Shown piece by piece: positions 14,684 to 23,903 of a DNA stretch of 64,000 bases (position 1 is its first letter; each line of letters begins with the position of its first letter). The stretch is from Flavobacterium amnicola. GTDB lineage: Bacteria > Bacteroidota > Bacteroidia > Flavobacteriales > Flavobacteriaceae. The notes beneath the pieces are model-generated. The model saw only the letters and a list, made by a program, of their open reading frames with translations, did no database searches and was not told the DNA's origin. Made by a program: the position numbers and the translations under genes. The stretch is from contig NZ_SBKO01000002.1 in NCBI RefSeq assembly GCF_004122165.1, positions 496,001 through 560,000 on the forward strand, in the 5' to 3' direction.

Positions 14684-17683
14684 CTACGCCCTCCATTCTT
14701 TAAACTGTCCTTCAGCTTGTTCCATGATTTCTTGAAGGATAGCATTCAATTCTAAAATACTTACTTTACCTCGTAACTCTTTTTTAACAGCTAGTCTAAT
14801 TGCAGCTTTAGCATCTTCTTTATTAGTCCAGTCAATTTGAAGGTTGTTTTTTACAGCTTTCACTACATTATGAACTATATCTTGTATAGGACCAGCTTCA
14901 TTAATAATATCTTTTTTAGCAGATAAAATATCATAAAATGCAAGCTCTTCATCTGTTAATCCTAATTCCGATTTACGTTTGTCTTCGTCTTGTATTTCTT
15001 TGGCACGTTCTACTAATTCAGCTATTGTGGTGTATGAATCAATTGCATTGGAATGGTAACGGTCAATTACTTTTTCTAATTCTTCTTTTAACGATGTGTA
15101 TTTCTTAATATTCTGAGGCAAACGCATTCTAATTTCGTCTTTCAAAATATTCTTTAAAAGTTCAATCTTAATCGCAATGCTGTCTTTATCTTTTTTAACG
15201 CCTAACAAGAATTGCTCATCTAAAATAGAAATATCGGCTTTTTCAATACCTGCCATGGCAAATACATCAATAATATCATCCGATTCAATACTTCTACTAA
15301 TCAATTCCTTGATTTCGTTTTGTGTGGCTCTACCATTTCCTTTTGGTGTTTTTGCATTTCTTACTGCTTTAGAAACATGCTGTATAAACAAAATATCAAT
15401 AGCAAAGTCTTGTATTTCGGGTTGCGATTTAACAATCGATAATAAACCAGTCAATTTCTTTTCTTCTAACATGAATTGATTAGCTATTTCATCATATTTT
15501 ATCACACTACTTAAAGCTTTTTTAACCAATAACATTTTATCACTTTCACGTAATGCTTTCCATTGACTGTAATCTATTTCTTCAGACAACATAGCTTTAC
15601 AGGTTTCAATTTGTCCAAAAAACATATTTAAAGCTTGTACCATATCTATGGTTGGTTGTCCTTTTCCGCCACCACCCGTATATTTATCGGTTGCTTTTCG
15701 CAATTGGTCGCCAATACCTATGTAATCTACAATAACTCCCGAAGGTTTATCTTTAAATACACGATTGGTTCTAGTAATAGCTTGCATCAAATTATGTCCT
15801 TTCATAATCTTATCTACATACATGGTATGCACACAAGGCGCATCAAATCCTGTTAACCACATATCACGTACAATTACAATTTGCAATGGGTCTTTCGGAT
15901 TTCTAAAACGCTTCTTTAAACCTTCAGTTGCCTCTTGTGTTCTAATGTGAGGATTCCATTCTATTGGATCTTTAGAAATATTTCCTGTCATCACTACTGC
16001 AATTTCAGGACAGCCTTCTAACTGTGATAAAGCATCATACATCTTAACACTATTTCTTCGGCTCATACACACAATCATTGCTTTTCCTGGTAGGGTTTCG
16101 GTGCGATTGGTATAATGCTTTAAAATATCTTTGGCAATCTTTTCAACTCGTTCTTGAGAACCAGCGGCATCTTCCAAAGCTGCCCATTTTAAATTAGAAC
16201 TATCTTCTTGTTCCATTGTTAATAAATCAACCTCAGAATCCAAATTTTCATTCGCTAAATGCAATTTTGCTAAACGCGGTTCATAATAAATTGGAACCGT
16301 TGCTTTATCATCTACCGCTTGTTTGATGTCGTACACGTGAATGGTTTCTCCAAATACTTCTTGCGTATCGGCATCTTTACTATCTACTGGCGTTCCAGTA
16401 AAACCTATAAACGAAGCATTAGGTAAGGCTTTTCGTAAATTAGAGGCAAAACCATCTAACAAACCATATTGCGTTCGGTGGGCTTCATCAGCCATTACAA
16501 TGATGTTTTCTCTTTCCGATAAAATAGGATGTTCAATTTCTCCTAAAGTATTCTCGTTGCCAGATTTCAAACGGAATTTTTCAATTGTGGTAAAAATAAC
16601 GCCTCCACTTCCTGCAGATAATAATCGTCTTAAATCATCGGTAGAATCGGCATGTTGTACATCGCCAACTAAGTCTTTGGCTAACACAAAATTTTCATAC
16701 AATTGAAAATCCAAATCACTTCTATCTACTTGAACTACGATGGTTGGATTTTTCAATTCGGGTAAGCTTCGTAAAATACCTGCGTAAATTGCCATCGAAA
16801 TACTTTTCCCGCTTCCTTGCGTATGCCAAATGACCCCAATGCGCCCATCGCCATAAGGACGAATGGCTTTTTTAGCAGCTTCTACTGCAAAGTTTACCCC
16901 AAAGAATTGATGGTATTTTGCCCCTTTTTTAATCAACGTGCCGTTATGGTCTTCAAAGAAGACAAAGTTTTTAATGTAATTCAGTAAACGATCTTTTGGA
17001 AACAAACCGAATAACAACGTATGCATCTGAAAATCGTCTTCTACTATGGTAGTGCCGTTAATACTTTTCCAAGCCGCATACCATTCGTTAGCAGCGTTGA
17101 ACATACCGTGTTGGGCTTCGTTACCGTCGCTTACTATGGTAGCTACGTTGTATTCAAATAAGAGTGGAATATCTTTGGTGTAGTGTTGGATTTGATTGAA
17201 TGCTTCTTGCAAATTGGTATTTTCATCAAACCAGTTTTTCAATTCAAAAACAATTAAAGGCAAACCATTGACATATACAATCACATCGGGACGGCGTTTG
17301 TTTTTGCCTTTAATACTCAATTGATTCACTACCCAAAACGTATTGTTTTCAGGATTTTGAAAATCTATTGGATAGACGTGAACAGCTTTTTCGTTTCCGT
17401 TTGCGTCTTGGTATTCGTAATCTAAGCCTTTGGTAAGTTTCAAATGAAAATCGCGGTTGCGGTACAGCAAATCAGCGCCTTTATTGTTCACAAACTCCGC
17501 CACAATCAGTGGATACAACTCCGCAGGCAAATGTGGATGCTGTTGTTGAATAAATGCTAACAACGTAGCTTTATCCACCACTTCGTTTTCTGGAAACGTA
17601 AACGTAGTGCCGTGTATGTGGCTATACCCTAAATCGGTTAACCAATCGATGGTAGCTTGTTCTATTTTGGCTTCTGTTGTCAT
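14684..17683 (-). CDS. hsdR: Type I restriction enzyme, R subunit (HsdR)
   Basis: A 999-residue restriction and translocation subunit. I chose the ATG at 17683 (MTTEAKIEQ). The longer frame up to 17770 adds 29 residues that only translate two family A repeats (HCVALAMT occurs twice). The N-terminal PD-(D/E)xK nuclease has PDVIVYVN and VFELKN near 135-147. The SF2 motor has Walker A TQGSGKS near 288, ADEAH near 397, and FTGTP near 425. A C-terminal helical domain completes the usual length. It cuts unmodified DNA together with HsdM and HsdS, encoded just upstream on the same strand. Confidence 0.95.
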   Translation of the reverse strand: MTTEAKIEQATIDWLTDLGYSHIHGTTFTFPENEVVDKATLLAFIQQQHPHLPAELYPLIVAEFVNNKGADLLYRNRDFHLKLTKGLDYEYQDANGNEKAVHVYPIDFQNPENNTFWVVNQLSIKGKNKRRPDVIVYVNGLPLIVFELKNWFDENTNLQEAFNQIQHYTKDIPLLFEYNVATIVSDGNEAQHGMFNAANEWYAAWKSINGTTIVEDDFQMHTLLFGLFPKDRLLNYIKNFVFFEDHNGTLIKKGAKYHQFFGVNFAVEAAKKAIRPYGDGRIGVIWHTQGSGKSISMAIYAGILRSLPELKNPTIVVQVDRSDLDFQLYENFVLAKDLVGDVQHADSTDDLRRLLSAGSGGVIFTTIEKFRLKSGNENTLGEIEHPILSERENIIVMADEAHRTQYGLLDGFASNLRKALPNASFIGFTGTPVDSKDADTQEVFGETIHVYDIKQAVDDKATVPIYYEPRLAKLHLANENLDSEVDLLTMEQEDSSNLKWAALEDAAGSQERVEKIAKDILKHYTNRTETLPGKAMIVCMSRRNSVKMYDALSQLEGCPEIAVVMTGNISKDPIEWNPHIRTQEATEGLKKRFRNPKDPLQIVIVRDMWLTGFDAPCVHTMYVDKIMKGHNLMQAITRTNRVFKDKPSGVIVDYIGIGDQLRKATDKYTGGGGKGQPTIDMVQALNMFFGQIETCKAMLSEEIDYSQWKALRESDKMLLVKKALSSVIKYDEIANQFMLEEKKLTGLLSIVKSQPEIQDFAIDILFIQHVSKAVRNAKTPKGNGRATQNEIKELISRSIESDDIIDVFAMAGIEKADISILDEQFLLGVKKDKDSIAIKIELLKNILKDEIRMRLPQNIKKYTSLKEELEKVIDRYHSNAIDSYTTIAELVERAKEIQDEDKRKSELGLTDEELAFYDILSAKKDIINEAGPIQDIVHNVVKAVKNNLQIDWTNKEDAKAAIRLAVKKELRGKVSILELNAILQEIMEQAEGQFKEWRA

Positions 17684-17684
17684 A

Positions 17685-17722
17685 GTCATTGCGAGTGCAA
17701 CGCAGTGAAGCGTGGCAATCTT
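17685..17722. repeat. Family A repeat directly before the hsdR start
   Basis: GTCATTGCGAGTGCAACGCAGTGAAGC...CAATC abuts the hsdR ATG with a 1-bp gap. It may affect the hsdR ribosome binding site. Confidence 0.75.
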
Positions 17723-17741
17723 ATTGTTTTGTATTAATTTC

Positions 17742-17779
17742 GTCATTGCGAGTGCTACGCAGTGAAGCAAAGCAATCTC
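17742..17779. repeat. Family A repeat directly after the hsdS stop
   Basis: A second direct copy (GTCATTGCGAGTGCTACGC...CAATCTC) ends 3 bp from the hsdS stop codon. The hsdS-hsdR gap therefore consists almost entirely of two family A copies. Confidence 0.75.
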
Positions 17780-17782
17780 ATA

Positions 17783-18985
17783 TTACTCTCTAAACTCCTT
17801 CAACCGAACGGCACCACTAATTAACTTAGGCAATAAAGTATCGCGCAATTGGGTTAAGGTTTGGTTTTCGGTTAGATTTTCTAAAATTTGATTAAAAATT
17901 GGCTCAATTATTTTTTGAAATTCTTGTTTATGATTTTTATTTGGTATAGCTAAAAAAGTTTCTTTTAAATGACTAATTTTTATATGTCCCATTGTTGTTG
18001 CTCTATCAGCGGCAATAGATTTGAAATGAGCAATAATATTTTTCAATAAAAAATAAAGAATTTCAATTGATAAACTACCATTAGGTAATACATTAAAAAT
18101 ATGTTGATTTAATAATGCTTCTCCTTTATCCCAAAGAAAAATATCAAGTGTCGCTGACCATGAAAATAATACTGAACCATTATTTATTACTTGTTCAGGT
18201 TTAACTTCTTTATTAGACTTACCAGTGTTTTTTGTTATTCCACCATTTAATTCTGAAATCTTTATTACATATTTTCCTTCATCTACAAGCTCACTTGGTT
18301 TAAAAGCAGCTCCATTGATATAATTCGCAATATCATAAACACTCTTCACCTCCCACCCCTTAGGAATTCTCCCAAACTCGCTTTCTACAAATTCACCGTC
18401 TTGAAACGGACCAAAATCTACAAACCAGTGTTTGTATAACGCCATTGCCATTTCTTCTAAGGTTTTGTTGATGGCTAGGTTGTTTTCGATTTTGTCGTCG
18501 ATGGCGGAAAGGATTGAGGCAATGGATTTTTGTTCTTGGATTGGTGGAAGTTCTAATTCAATATTTTGAAAAGCTTCTTTAGCTACACGCTGTCTACCTG
18601 AAGTTCCAATCATATTTGATTCTGCAAATTGTCTTACAAAAGGTTCTCTTGATAAATAATAAACAAAATCTGAATCTGAAATGTTCTCTTTCCCTCTAAA
18701 AACTAAAAATTCAGTTGAACCAAAACCAACATTATTTTCTAAATCTCTAACTTGACAAATCTTCCCATTCTCTAAGCATGGAGTAATCCTTGCAAATAAT
18801 GTATCATTATTTTGAAACTTAGCTCCACCTTTCAGTGTTTTAAAATCTGAAGGTCTAACCGTTTTCAAATTCGCATCTAAATCTTTCATTTCAACAAAAG
18901 AATAAGATTGATTAGCCTTTAATTTTACTAAAGGATTTATATCAATGAAATCTGAGAGTTTATATGTTTTCCAGTTGTTTGGCAT
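17783..18985 (-). CDS. hsdS: Type I restriction enzyme, specificity subunit (HsdS)
   Basis: A 400-residue specificity subunit with two target recognition domains (about 1-160 and 205-360), each followed by a conserved helical spacer. The central spacer has IQEQKSIASILSAIDDKI near 150-168 and ALYKHWFVDFGPF near 183-195. The C-terminal one has LTQLRDTLLPKLISG. It directs both methylation and cleavage to one bipartite DNA site, which cannot be read from sequence. The recognition domains are notably AT-rich relative to the spacers, as is usual for exchanged domains. It is separated from hsdM by a HEPN-domain gene. Confidence 0.94.
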   Translation of the reverse strand: MPNNWKTYKLSDFIDINPLVKLKANQSYSFVEMKDLDANLKTVRPSDFKTLKGGAKFQNNDTLFARITPCLENGKICQVRDLENNVGFGSTEFLVFRGKENISDSDFVYYLSREPFVRQFAESNMIGTSGRQRVAKEAFQNIELELPPIQEQKSIASILSAIDDKIENNLAINKTLEEMAMALYKHWFVDFGPFQDGEFVESEFGRIPKGWEVKSVYDIANYINGAAFKPSELVDEGKYVIKISELNGGITKNTGKSNKEVKPEQVINNGSVLFSWSATLDIFLWDKGEALLNQHIFNVLPNGSLSIEILYFLLKNIIAHFKSIAADRATTMGHIKISHLKETFLAIPNKNHKQEFQKIIEPIFNQILENLTENQTLTQLRDTLLPKLISGAVRLKEFRE

Positions 18986-19025
18986 TTATTTAAAATTATT
19001 TAAATCTTTATATTTTTAAGTTTGA

Positions 19026-20708
19026 CTATTCCATATAACCTTTGAACTCTTTTATTGCGTAAATTTCATCTAGATTTTTACATTCAATAATTCTTAAGTA
19101 TAGGTTTTCATAATAAATAAATACATCATCCATGTGTTCTAAAAATGAATTTTCATTCAACTCATTTGTTATTTGCTCAATAGAAAACAACAAATAATGT
19201 TTTAGATGACTTGCTAATAATTTTAAATCTCCACTAACTTTACCCTCATGAATTAATTCATTTCTTACTTTATAAATCCTTGTTAAATGTAATTCAAGTC
19301 TTTTCTTATGTAATTTAATATTATCTTTTATACCATGATTTGTATTAAAATCATTTATATATTTTTTTATTCTTTTTTCTAATAAAGGATCCTCATCCTC
19401 AAAAGACAGATTTGTTATTAACTCCTTTTTTAAGTCTTTAACTGTTATTGTATCTTCTATATTTCTGTATTTTTTTAATTCAGCAAGCATTAAAAGATAA
19501 TTTGTTCTTCTTTGTATGTAGTAACAACAACTTAAATGAACAAAAAAATTCTTCATTCTGTTAATAGAATCATCACTACTATCGACGGATGCAAATAATT
19601 GTTCAAAACCTATCCAATAATTTAAAATTTTATGTTCAATCTCCAATGAGTCATTCCCTAATTTATAGAAACGAATTGCGGATCTTATTTTTTCTTTAGC
19701 AACACTCGATTGAATATTTTTATAATTTTCAATAAATCTATTAAACTCCTCTTCATTATATTCATAGTGTCCATCTAATGGATTCTCAAGAGATTCCATT
19801 CTAAAAGATTTTGAATTAACATGATAAATTAGAGCTTGATTCTCTAGAATTATTCTATTCTCAGTTTTGTGTAATATATTAATTTCAATTGATTCACTAA
19901 TAATCTCATATGCGAATTTTAAAGCTGACCAAAAATCATATGCTGACACTTCTATCTCTGCATATAATTCATTTTCGTCAATTTCTTTAAAACGAGCATT
20001 AATTCTATGATCTTCAGAAAACTCTTCTGGAAGTTTATCAATCTTTTCAATTAGTTGTGAAGCAAATTTAAAATTATCAATTGATTCTGATTTAAGTTTA
20101 AAAATTGTTTTGTATTGCTCAACATCAATAGAAAAATTATGACATAATTTTTCAAATGCTTTATCAATATCAGTTCCTTTTAGAATTAATTCATGACATT
20201 TTCTAAACCTGTTATTGATGAATTTTCTAGAATATCCTCTGTAATGAAGTTGAGTTATTAACCAAGAAGCATACTTATCAATTTTATATGAATTATTAAT
20301 TAAGTTTTCTTCCAAAAGTTCACTAATTCTAGTAAATAATCGTTTTGTAAATCTGTTATTTTCTGCTAATATAGATTTACACATCAATGAAATTGTCTTG
20401 TTATATTCTATTTTACATTTTATACATTTTTCATTTAGTATCTCATTAATATGTTTTTTTGAAAAAGTATTAAAAACTAAAATCTCATCAATATAGTCAA
20501 CATCAATTAATAATTTTGCTTCCTCAGCTATTGATGTAACTGTTGGATCATAATGTTTGATACGTTTTTTATTAAATTTTTCTATGCTTATATCTAGCTC
20601 TCTAAAGATTGTATAAGGATTATGTAGACTTACTCTATAAGTATCAAATGCTTTTTTGTGAAGTAATTCAAAACAGCGATTGAAAAAATATTTTGTTAAA
20701 ATGTTCAT
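19026..20708 (-). CDS. HEPN-domain protein inside the type I restriction operon
   Basis: A 560-residue soluble protein without signal peptide. The C-terminal 200 residues look like an Apea-like HEPN domain. HYEYN and LNYWIGFEQLFA (about 375) lead into helical segments, and RNELIH at 482-487 fits the Rx4H catalytic motif of HEPN ribonucleases. The N-terminal part is lysine- and isoleucine-rich with four cysteines in CIKCK...C; I cannot assign it. HEPN proteins often act in phage defence as RNases or as toxin halves. It lies between hsdM and hsdS on the same strand, so co-expression with the R-M enzyme is likely. RNase activity is inferred. Confidence 0.75.
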   Translation of the reverse strand: MNILTKYFFNRCFELLHKKAFDTYRVSLHNPYTIFRELDISIEKFNKKRIKHYDPTVTSIAEEAKLLIDVDYIDEILVFNTFSKKHINEILNEKCIKCKIEYNKTISLMCKSILAENNRFTKRLFTRISELLEENLINNSYKIDKYASWLITQLHYRGYSRKFINNRFRKCHELILKGTDIDKAFEKLCHNFSIDVEQYKTIFKLKSESIDNFKFASQLIEKIDKLPEEFSEDHRINARFKEIDENELYAEIEVSAYDFWSALKFAYEIISESIEINILHKTENRIILENQALIYHVNSKSFRMESLENPLDGHYEYNEEEFNRFIENYKNIQSSVAKEKIRSAIRFYKLGNDSLEIEHKILNYWIGFEQLFASVDSSDDSINRMKNFFVHLSCCYYIQRRTNYLLMLAELKKYRNIEDTITVKDLKKELITNLSFEDEDPLLEKRIKKYINDFNTNHGIKDNIKLHKKRLELHLTRIYKVRNELIHEGKVSGDLKLLASHLKHYLLFSIEQITNELNENSFLEHMDDVFIYYENLYLRIIECKNLDEIYAIKEFKGYME

Positions 20709-20779
20709 CTATTATAAATATATTATGTAGTTTTGTGGAATAAATATGTATTTTCTTATTTGAAATAAAAATAAAAGAC

Positions 20780-20869
20780 GGGAGATAGCGTCTGGGAACA
20801 ATATCCGTTAGGAGTTATCAGTCCAATTCTCCCTGAAGAAATAAGCTCGGTTATACCGAGCTTTTTTAT
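20780..20869 (+). ncRNA. Candidate structured RNA with terminator, opposite to the restriction operon
   Basis: On the plus strand, GGGAGA (20780-20785) can pair with TCTCCC (20828-20833). This is followed by a terminator with a perfect 9-bp stem AAGCTCGGT / ACCGAGCTT (20843-20863) and six T residues. The T-run lies only on the plus side, whereas all protein genes here are on the minus strand, so the terminator would end a plus-strand transcript. No clear promoter is seen within 60 bp. It could be an antisense or regulatory RNA, or a relic. Confidence 0.35.
20843..20869 (+). terminator. Terminator between hsdM and HEPN gene, oriented against the operon
   Basis: 9-bp stem with a 3-nt loop and TTTTTT on the plus-strand 3' side. 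On the minus strand no U-tract follows the stem, so it should not stop hsdM transcription efficiently. Confidence 0.7.
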
Positions 20870-20882
20870 TTTTCTATTTTCT

Positions 20883-22499
20883 CTATAATTTCTCAAAATT
20901 CTCCAAAATCTTTTGTTGCAATTCATTCCCCTTAGCAAACTGCTCTTGTAAAGTAGCTTGTAAATTGGCCATTTTATCTTCAAACAAAATACCATCATCT
21001 GCTACTTCTTCGGTGCCTACATAAATACCAGGAGTTAGTTTGTAGTCTTGTTTTTGTACTTCTTCTAAAGTGGCAGCGTAGCAGTAGCCGTCTATGTTTT
21101 CGTATGTTCTCGACTCCGCTCGATCTGACAATTCGCTTGGATTATTACGCCAAGCATGGTAAGTTTGGGCTACTTTGTCAATATCGGCATCGGTAAACAC
21201 ACGTAGTTTTCGGCTTTCCATAGTTCCCATTTTGCTGGTGTCTATAAAGAGGATTTCGTTTTTACGTTCGCGGTGTTGGCCGTCATTGCCGTCTCGGTTT
21301 TTACTTAATATAAAAATACAAGCAGGTATGCCTGTCGTTAAAAACAATTTATCGGGTAAACGTACAATACAATCAATCATACTGTTGTTTACCATAAACT
21401 CACGTACGTTTTTCTCGCCTTTGTTATTGGAAGTCATCGCTCCATTTGCCATAACCACACTCGCGGTTCCTTTGTTACTCAAATGGCTCCAAAAGGTTTG
21501 CATCCACATAAAGTTGGCATTACCATCGGTGGTAAACTCTTCTTTGGGTCCAAACAAGCGTGGGTCGTTTTCAGGTAAGTCTTCTGGGTGCCATTGGCTC
21601 ACGTTAAAAGGCGGGTTAACAATAATGTAATCAGCTTTTAAATCTGGGAACTGGTCGTTCAATAAAGAGTCGCCCAAGCGTACATCAAAGGATAAATCGC
21701 GTAACGCCAAGTTCATTTTACACAAACGTAGCGTGCCATCATAGCGCTCTTGTCCGTAAATAGCAATGTTACGTTTGTCGCCCCCATGGCTTTCTAAAAA
21801 CTTCAAGGATTGTACAAACATACCGCCACTACCACAAGCGGCATCAAAGATTTTACCTTCATACGGCTCAATCATTTCAACCATCAAACGCACAATACTG
21901 CCCGGCGTAAAAAACTGCCCTGCACCAGAACCTTCTGCCAAAGCAAACTTGCCAATGTAGTATTCATACACACGCCCTAGTACATCACTTTCAGGATTTT
22001 CCTTTTGCGATAGCTTAGGATTAGAAAGTAAATTAATTAGTCCACCCACTTGGCGAGCTGTTAATTGACTTTTTACAAAAATACGAGGTAAAATCCCTTT
22101 TAAATCGGGTCTAAATTTTGCTAAAGTAGCATCTAACACATCAAAAGCATCATCTACAATGACTTTGATGTTGTCTTGCTCAGCATTAGCTTTTAAGTAT
22201 TCCCAAGTGGCTTCCTTAGGAATGATATAGACATTTTTAGATAAATATTCATCCGCATCTTCCAACACATAGTTGATTTCCGCTTCATCAGTCGTAAAAT
22301 AATTGGAGTTTTTATTGTGTACTAAAGCCGTTAATTCTTCTTTACGCATTTCATATCGCTCGGACATGTGCTTTAAGAATATCATCGGCAACACATAGTC
22401 TTTGTATTGATTTTCAGCTACTGCGCCACGTAATTCGTTAGCGGCTTTCCACAGTTCTTGTTCAAAATTAATATCGGCTTTTACAGTAGTTTTACTCAT
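20883..22499 (-). CDS. hsdM: Type I restriction enzyme, methyltransferase subunit (HsdM)
   Basis: A 538-residue N6-adenine methyltransferase. The N-terminal helical HsdM domain (about 10-150) has LPMIFLKHMSERYEMR. The SAM site DAACGSGGMF is near residue 218 and the catalytic NPPFN motif IV is near residue 295. FFTPGSIVRLMVEMI just before motif I is characteristic. It forms the M2S methylase with HsdS and protects the host sequence. It is the first gene of the minus-strand operon; a 174-bp gap with a plus-oriented terminator separates it from the HEPN gene. Confidence 0.95.
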   Translation of the reverse strand: MSKTTVKADINFEQELWKAANELRGAVAENQYKDYVLPMIFLKHMSERYEMRKEELTALVHNKNSNYFTTDEAEINYVLEDADEYLSKNVYIIPKEATWEYLKANAEQDNIKVIVDDAFDVLDATLAKFRPDLKGILPRIFVKSQLTARQVGGLINLLSNPKLSQKENPESDVLGRVYEYYIGKFALAEGSGAGQFFTPGSIVRLMVEMIEPYEGKIFDAACGSGGMFVQSLKFLESHGGDKRNIAIYGQERYDGTLRLCKMNLALRDLSFDVRLGDSLLNDQFPDLKADYIIVNPPFNVSQWHPEDLPENDPRLFGPKEEFTTDGNANFMWMQTFWSHLSNKGTASVVMANGAMTSNNKGEKNVREFMVNNSMIDCIVRLPDKLFLTTGIPACIFILSKNRDGNDGQHRERKNEILFIDTSKMGTMESRKLRVFTDADIDKVAQTYHAWRNNPSELSDRAESRTYENIDGYCYAATLEEVQKQDYKLTPGIYVGTEEVADDGILFEDKMANLQATLQEQFAKGNELQQKILENFEKL

Positions 22500-22572
22500 G
22501 GAAATTTAATAAGGTAATTTTCCCAAACTTAACCATAAAAAACCACTCTCACAATCACTAAAATTAGTGAGA

Positions 22573-22604
22573 CACAAAAAAAATGCCCCTCCAAAAGAGG
22601 GGCA
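22573..22604 (-). terminator. Terminator of the 22627-23376 gene
   Basis: Stem TGCCCCTC / GAGGGGCA (22584-22591, 22597-22604) followed on the minus strand by a run of T. Confidence 0.85.
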
Positions 22605-22626
22605 AATAACAAGCTGGTGTAAAGAA

Positions 22627-23376
22627 TTACAAAATCTCAAGGATCGTCAATACATTAAACTCTTCGTTTTTAAGCGAATACTGCATCCCATTAATTTCTT
22701 GGTAAAACGACAACATCGCTACATAAAAGGTTTGCCCAGTACCTGTCGGTAGCGAAGCAGGTGCCACACTCACTTGGCTGGTAACCAAATTCAAAGGTAA
22801 ATTCACCACAGGACTGTAGGTAATTTCCGTGGCCTCGGTTTCAAAATCAAGCACCATCACCGCATTTTGGATGCTCACATGTGTTGCCCCTGCTGGAAAA
22901 GCCAAATGCTCTGCCGGTTTAAAATCAGGAATACTCAAAGTACCGGTTGTAGTATCCAAATCATATGGAGCAAACAACACACTTTTAAAAGGAGCTCTCG
23001 AATTAAAATCAAAGCCATTCAAATGCTGTTTCCCTTCCGCACTGGCAATCCCTTCCGAGACCCTACGCATACCCCTAGCCGAGGTCAAGTCGGCATTTTT
23101 AACCCTACTCATCACCTGTACCAAACGACTCGATAGTTTGCCATCTTTCGCTTTAAAAACCATACTGCCCAAAGCTTTTCGCAATAACTTACCACTCGAA
23201 CCACAATGACCAAACTCGGTATTGTTTTCACGTGTACGCACAAAATTAGGATCATTAGAAATACGCTCTTTAGAAACACCCCCTTTTCGACGAACATAAT
23301 TGGATCCATCTTTTTTATAAAAAGTCAAATCTTCAATAGTTCCTTCAATTTTTACAAGTCCGTTAACTCTTGCCAT
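22627..23376 (-). CDS. Conserved Bacteroidota protein of unknown function
   Basis: A 249-residue soluble protein. I have an impression of similar proteins in Flavobacteria but no family name. The N-terminal half is basic (YKKDGSNYVRRKGG near 19-33, then NFVRTRENNTEFG) with a conserved-looking segment SSGKLLRKALGSM. The C-terminal half is beta-rich. The basic start and beta-rich end resemble phage or secretion-structure proteins, but nothing specific supports this. It has its own strong terminator, lies upstream of hsdM on the same strand, and is not obviously part of the operon. Confidence 0.7.
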   Translation of the reverse strand: MARVNGLVKIEGTIEDLTFYKKDGSNYVRRKGGVSKERISNDPNFVRTRENNTEFGHCGSSGKLLRKALGSMVFKAKDGKLSSRLVQVMSRVKNADLTSARGMRRVSEGIASAEGKQHLNGFDFNSRAPFKSVLFAPYDLDTTTGTLSIPDFKPAEHLAFPAGATHVSIQNAVMVLDFETEATEITYSPVVNLPLNLVTSQVSVAPASLPTGTGQTFYVAMLSFYQEINGMQYSLKNEEFNVLTILEIL

Positions 23377-23714
23377 AATGTATTTATTTTTTGATTAATA
23401 ATACTGGCATGAAATCAAAGGCCAAGCCAAAAAACCAAACACCTACCGTTTACAACCAACTTTGCCGAAGAAGACCATTTTTACCGTTTTTGCCTCCAAA
23501 AAAATAGAAAATAAGCAATTGTAAGAAAAAAGGCACAGTAATTGCATAACACAAAATAGCCTCCCAAGGCAGTAGCTATTCCCAGTAGTGAAGTCGACAC
23601 TAAGCCGAGCTTACTCCATAGTAAAGCCGTATCAAAGCCGAGTAAAGCCGAACAAACCAAAAGGCAAAATCGACAACAGAGTAAAAAAGAGAATAATGTT
23701 AAAAACCAAAAGCC
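23377..23714. other. Gap with short direct repeats upstream of a small HTH-like gene
   Basis: No gene is supported in this gap. At 23601-23651 a short unit recurs: TAAGCCGAG, then GTAAAGCCGT (23621), TCAAAGCCGA (23632) and GTAAAGCCGA (23642). The last three are spaced 10-11 bp, about one helical turn, so they could be stacked binding sites for the product of the next gene. The rest is purine-rich and featureless. Confidence 0.4.
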
Positions 23715-23903
23715 ATGAAACGCATTTGCATTTACACCAAAGACATCCAAATCATCACTGGGAGAAGTGAACGATACTGCCGCAACCTCATTGCCGAAAT
23801 CAAAAAAACAAACAACAAAGAAAAACACCAACCCGTCACCGTCCAAGAATTCTGCCACTACATGGGCCTCGAACCCACCAGCATCCAGCACACGATACGG
23901 TAG
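23715..23903 (+). CDS. Small HTH-like protein, 3' end set by a repeat insertion
   Basis: A 62-residue basic protein. The segment DIQIITGRSERYCRNLIAEIKK reads as a helix-turn-helix of a kind I recall in small Flavobacteria proteins, followed by HQPVTVQEFCHYMGL. DNA binding is inferred. The stop codon TAG (23901-23903) lies inside a family B palindrome (23899-23923), so the original C-terminus was probably replaced when the repeat arrived. A set of 10-11-bp repeats precedes the gene. Confidence 0.6.
   Translation: MKRICIYTKDIQIITGRSERYCRNLIAEIKKTNNKEKHQPVTVQEFCHYMGLEPTSIQHTIR

Noticed and set aside
17684..17770. 29-residue N-terminal extension of HsdR
   Set aside because: Encoded by two family A repeats; the ATG at 17683 gives the normal HsdR start.
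20756..20998. 80-codon minus-strand frame overlapping the hsdM 3' end
   Set aside because: Out of frame with hsdM, no recognisable protein pattern, and it spans the terminator hairpin.
23409..23507. 32-codon frame before the HTH-like gene
   Set aside because: Proline/lysine-rich with no family pattern; too short to support.
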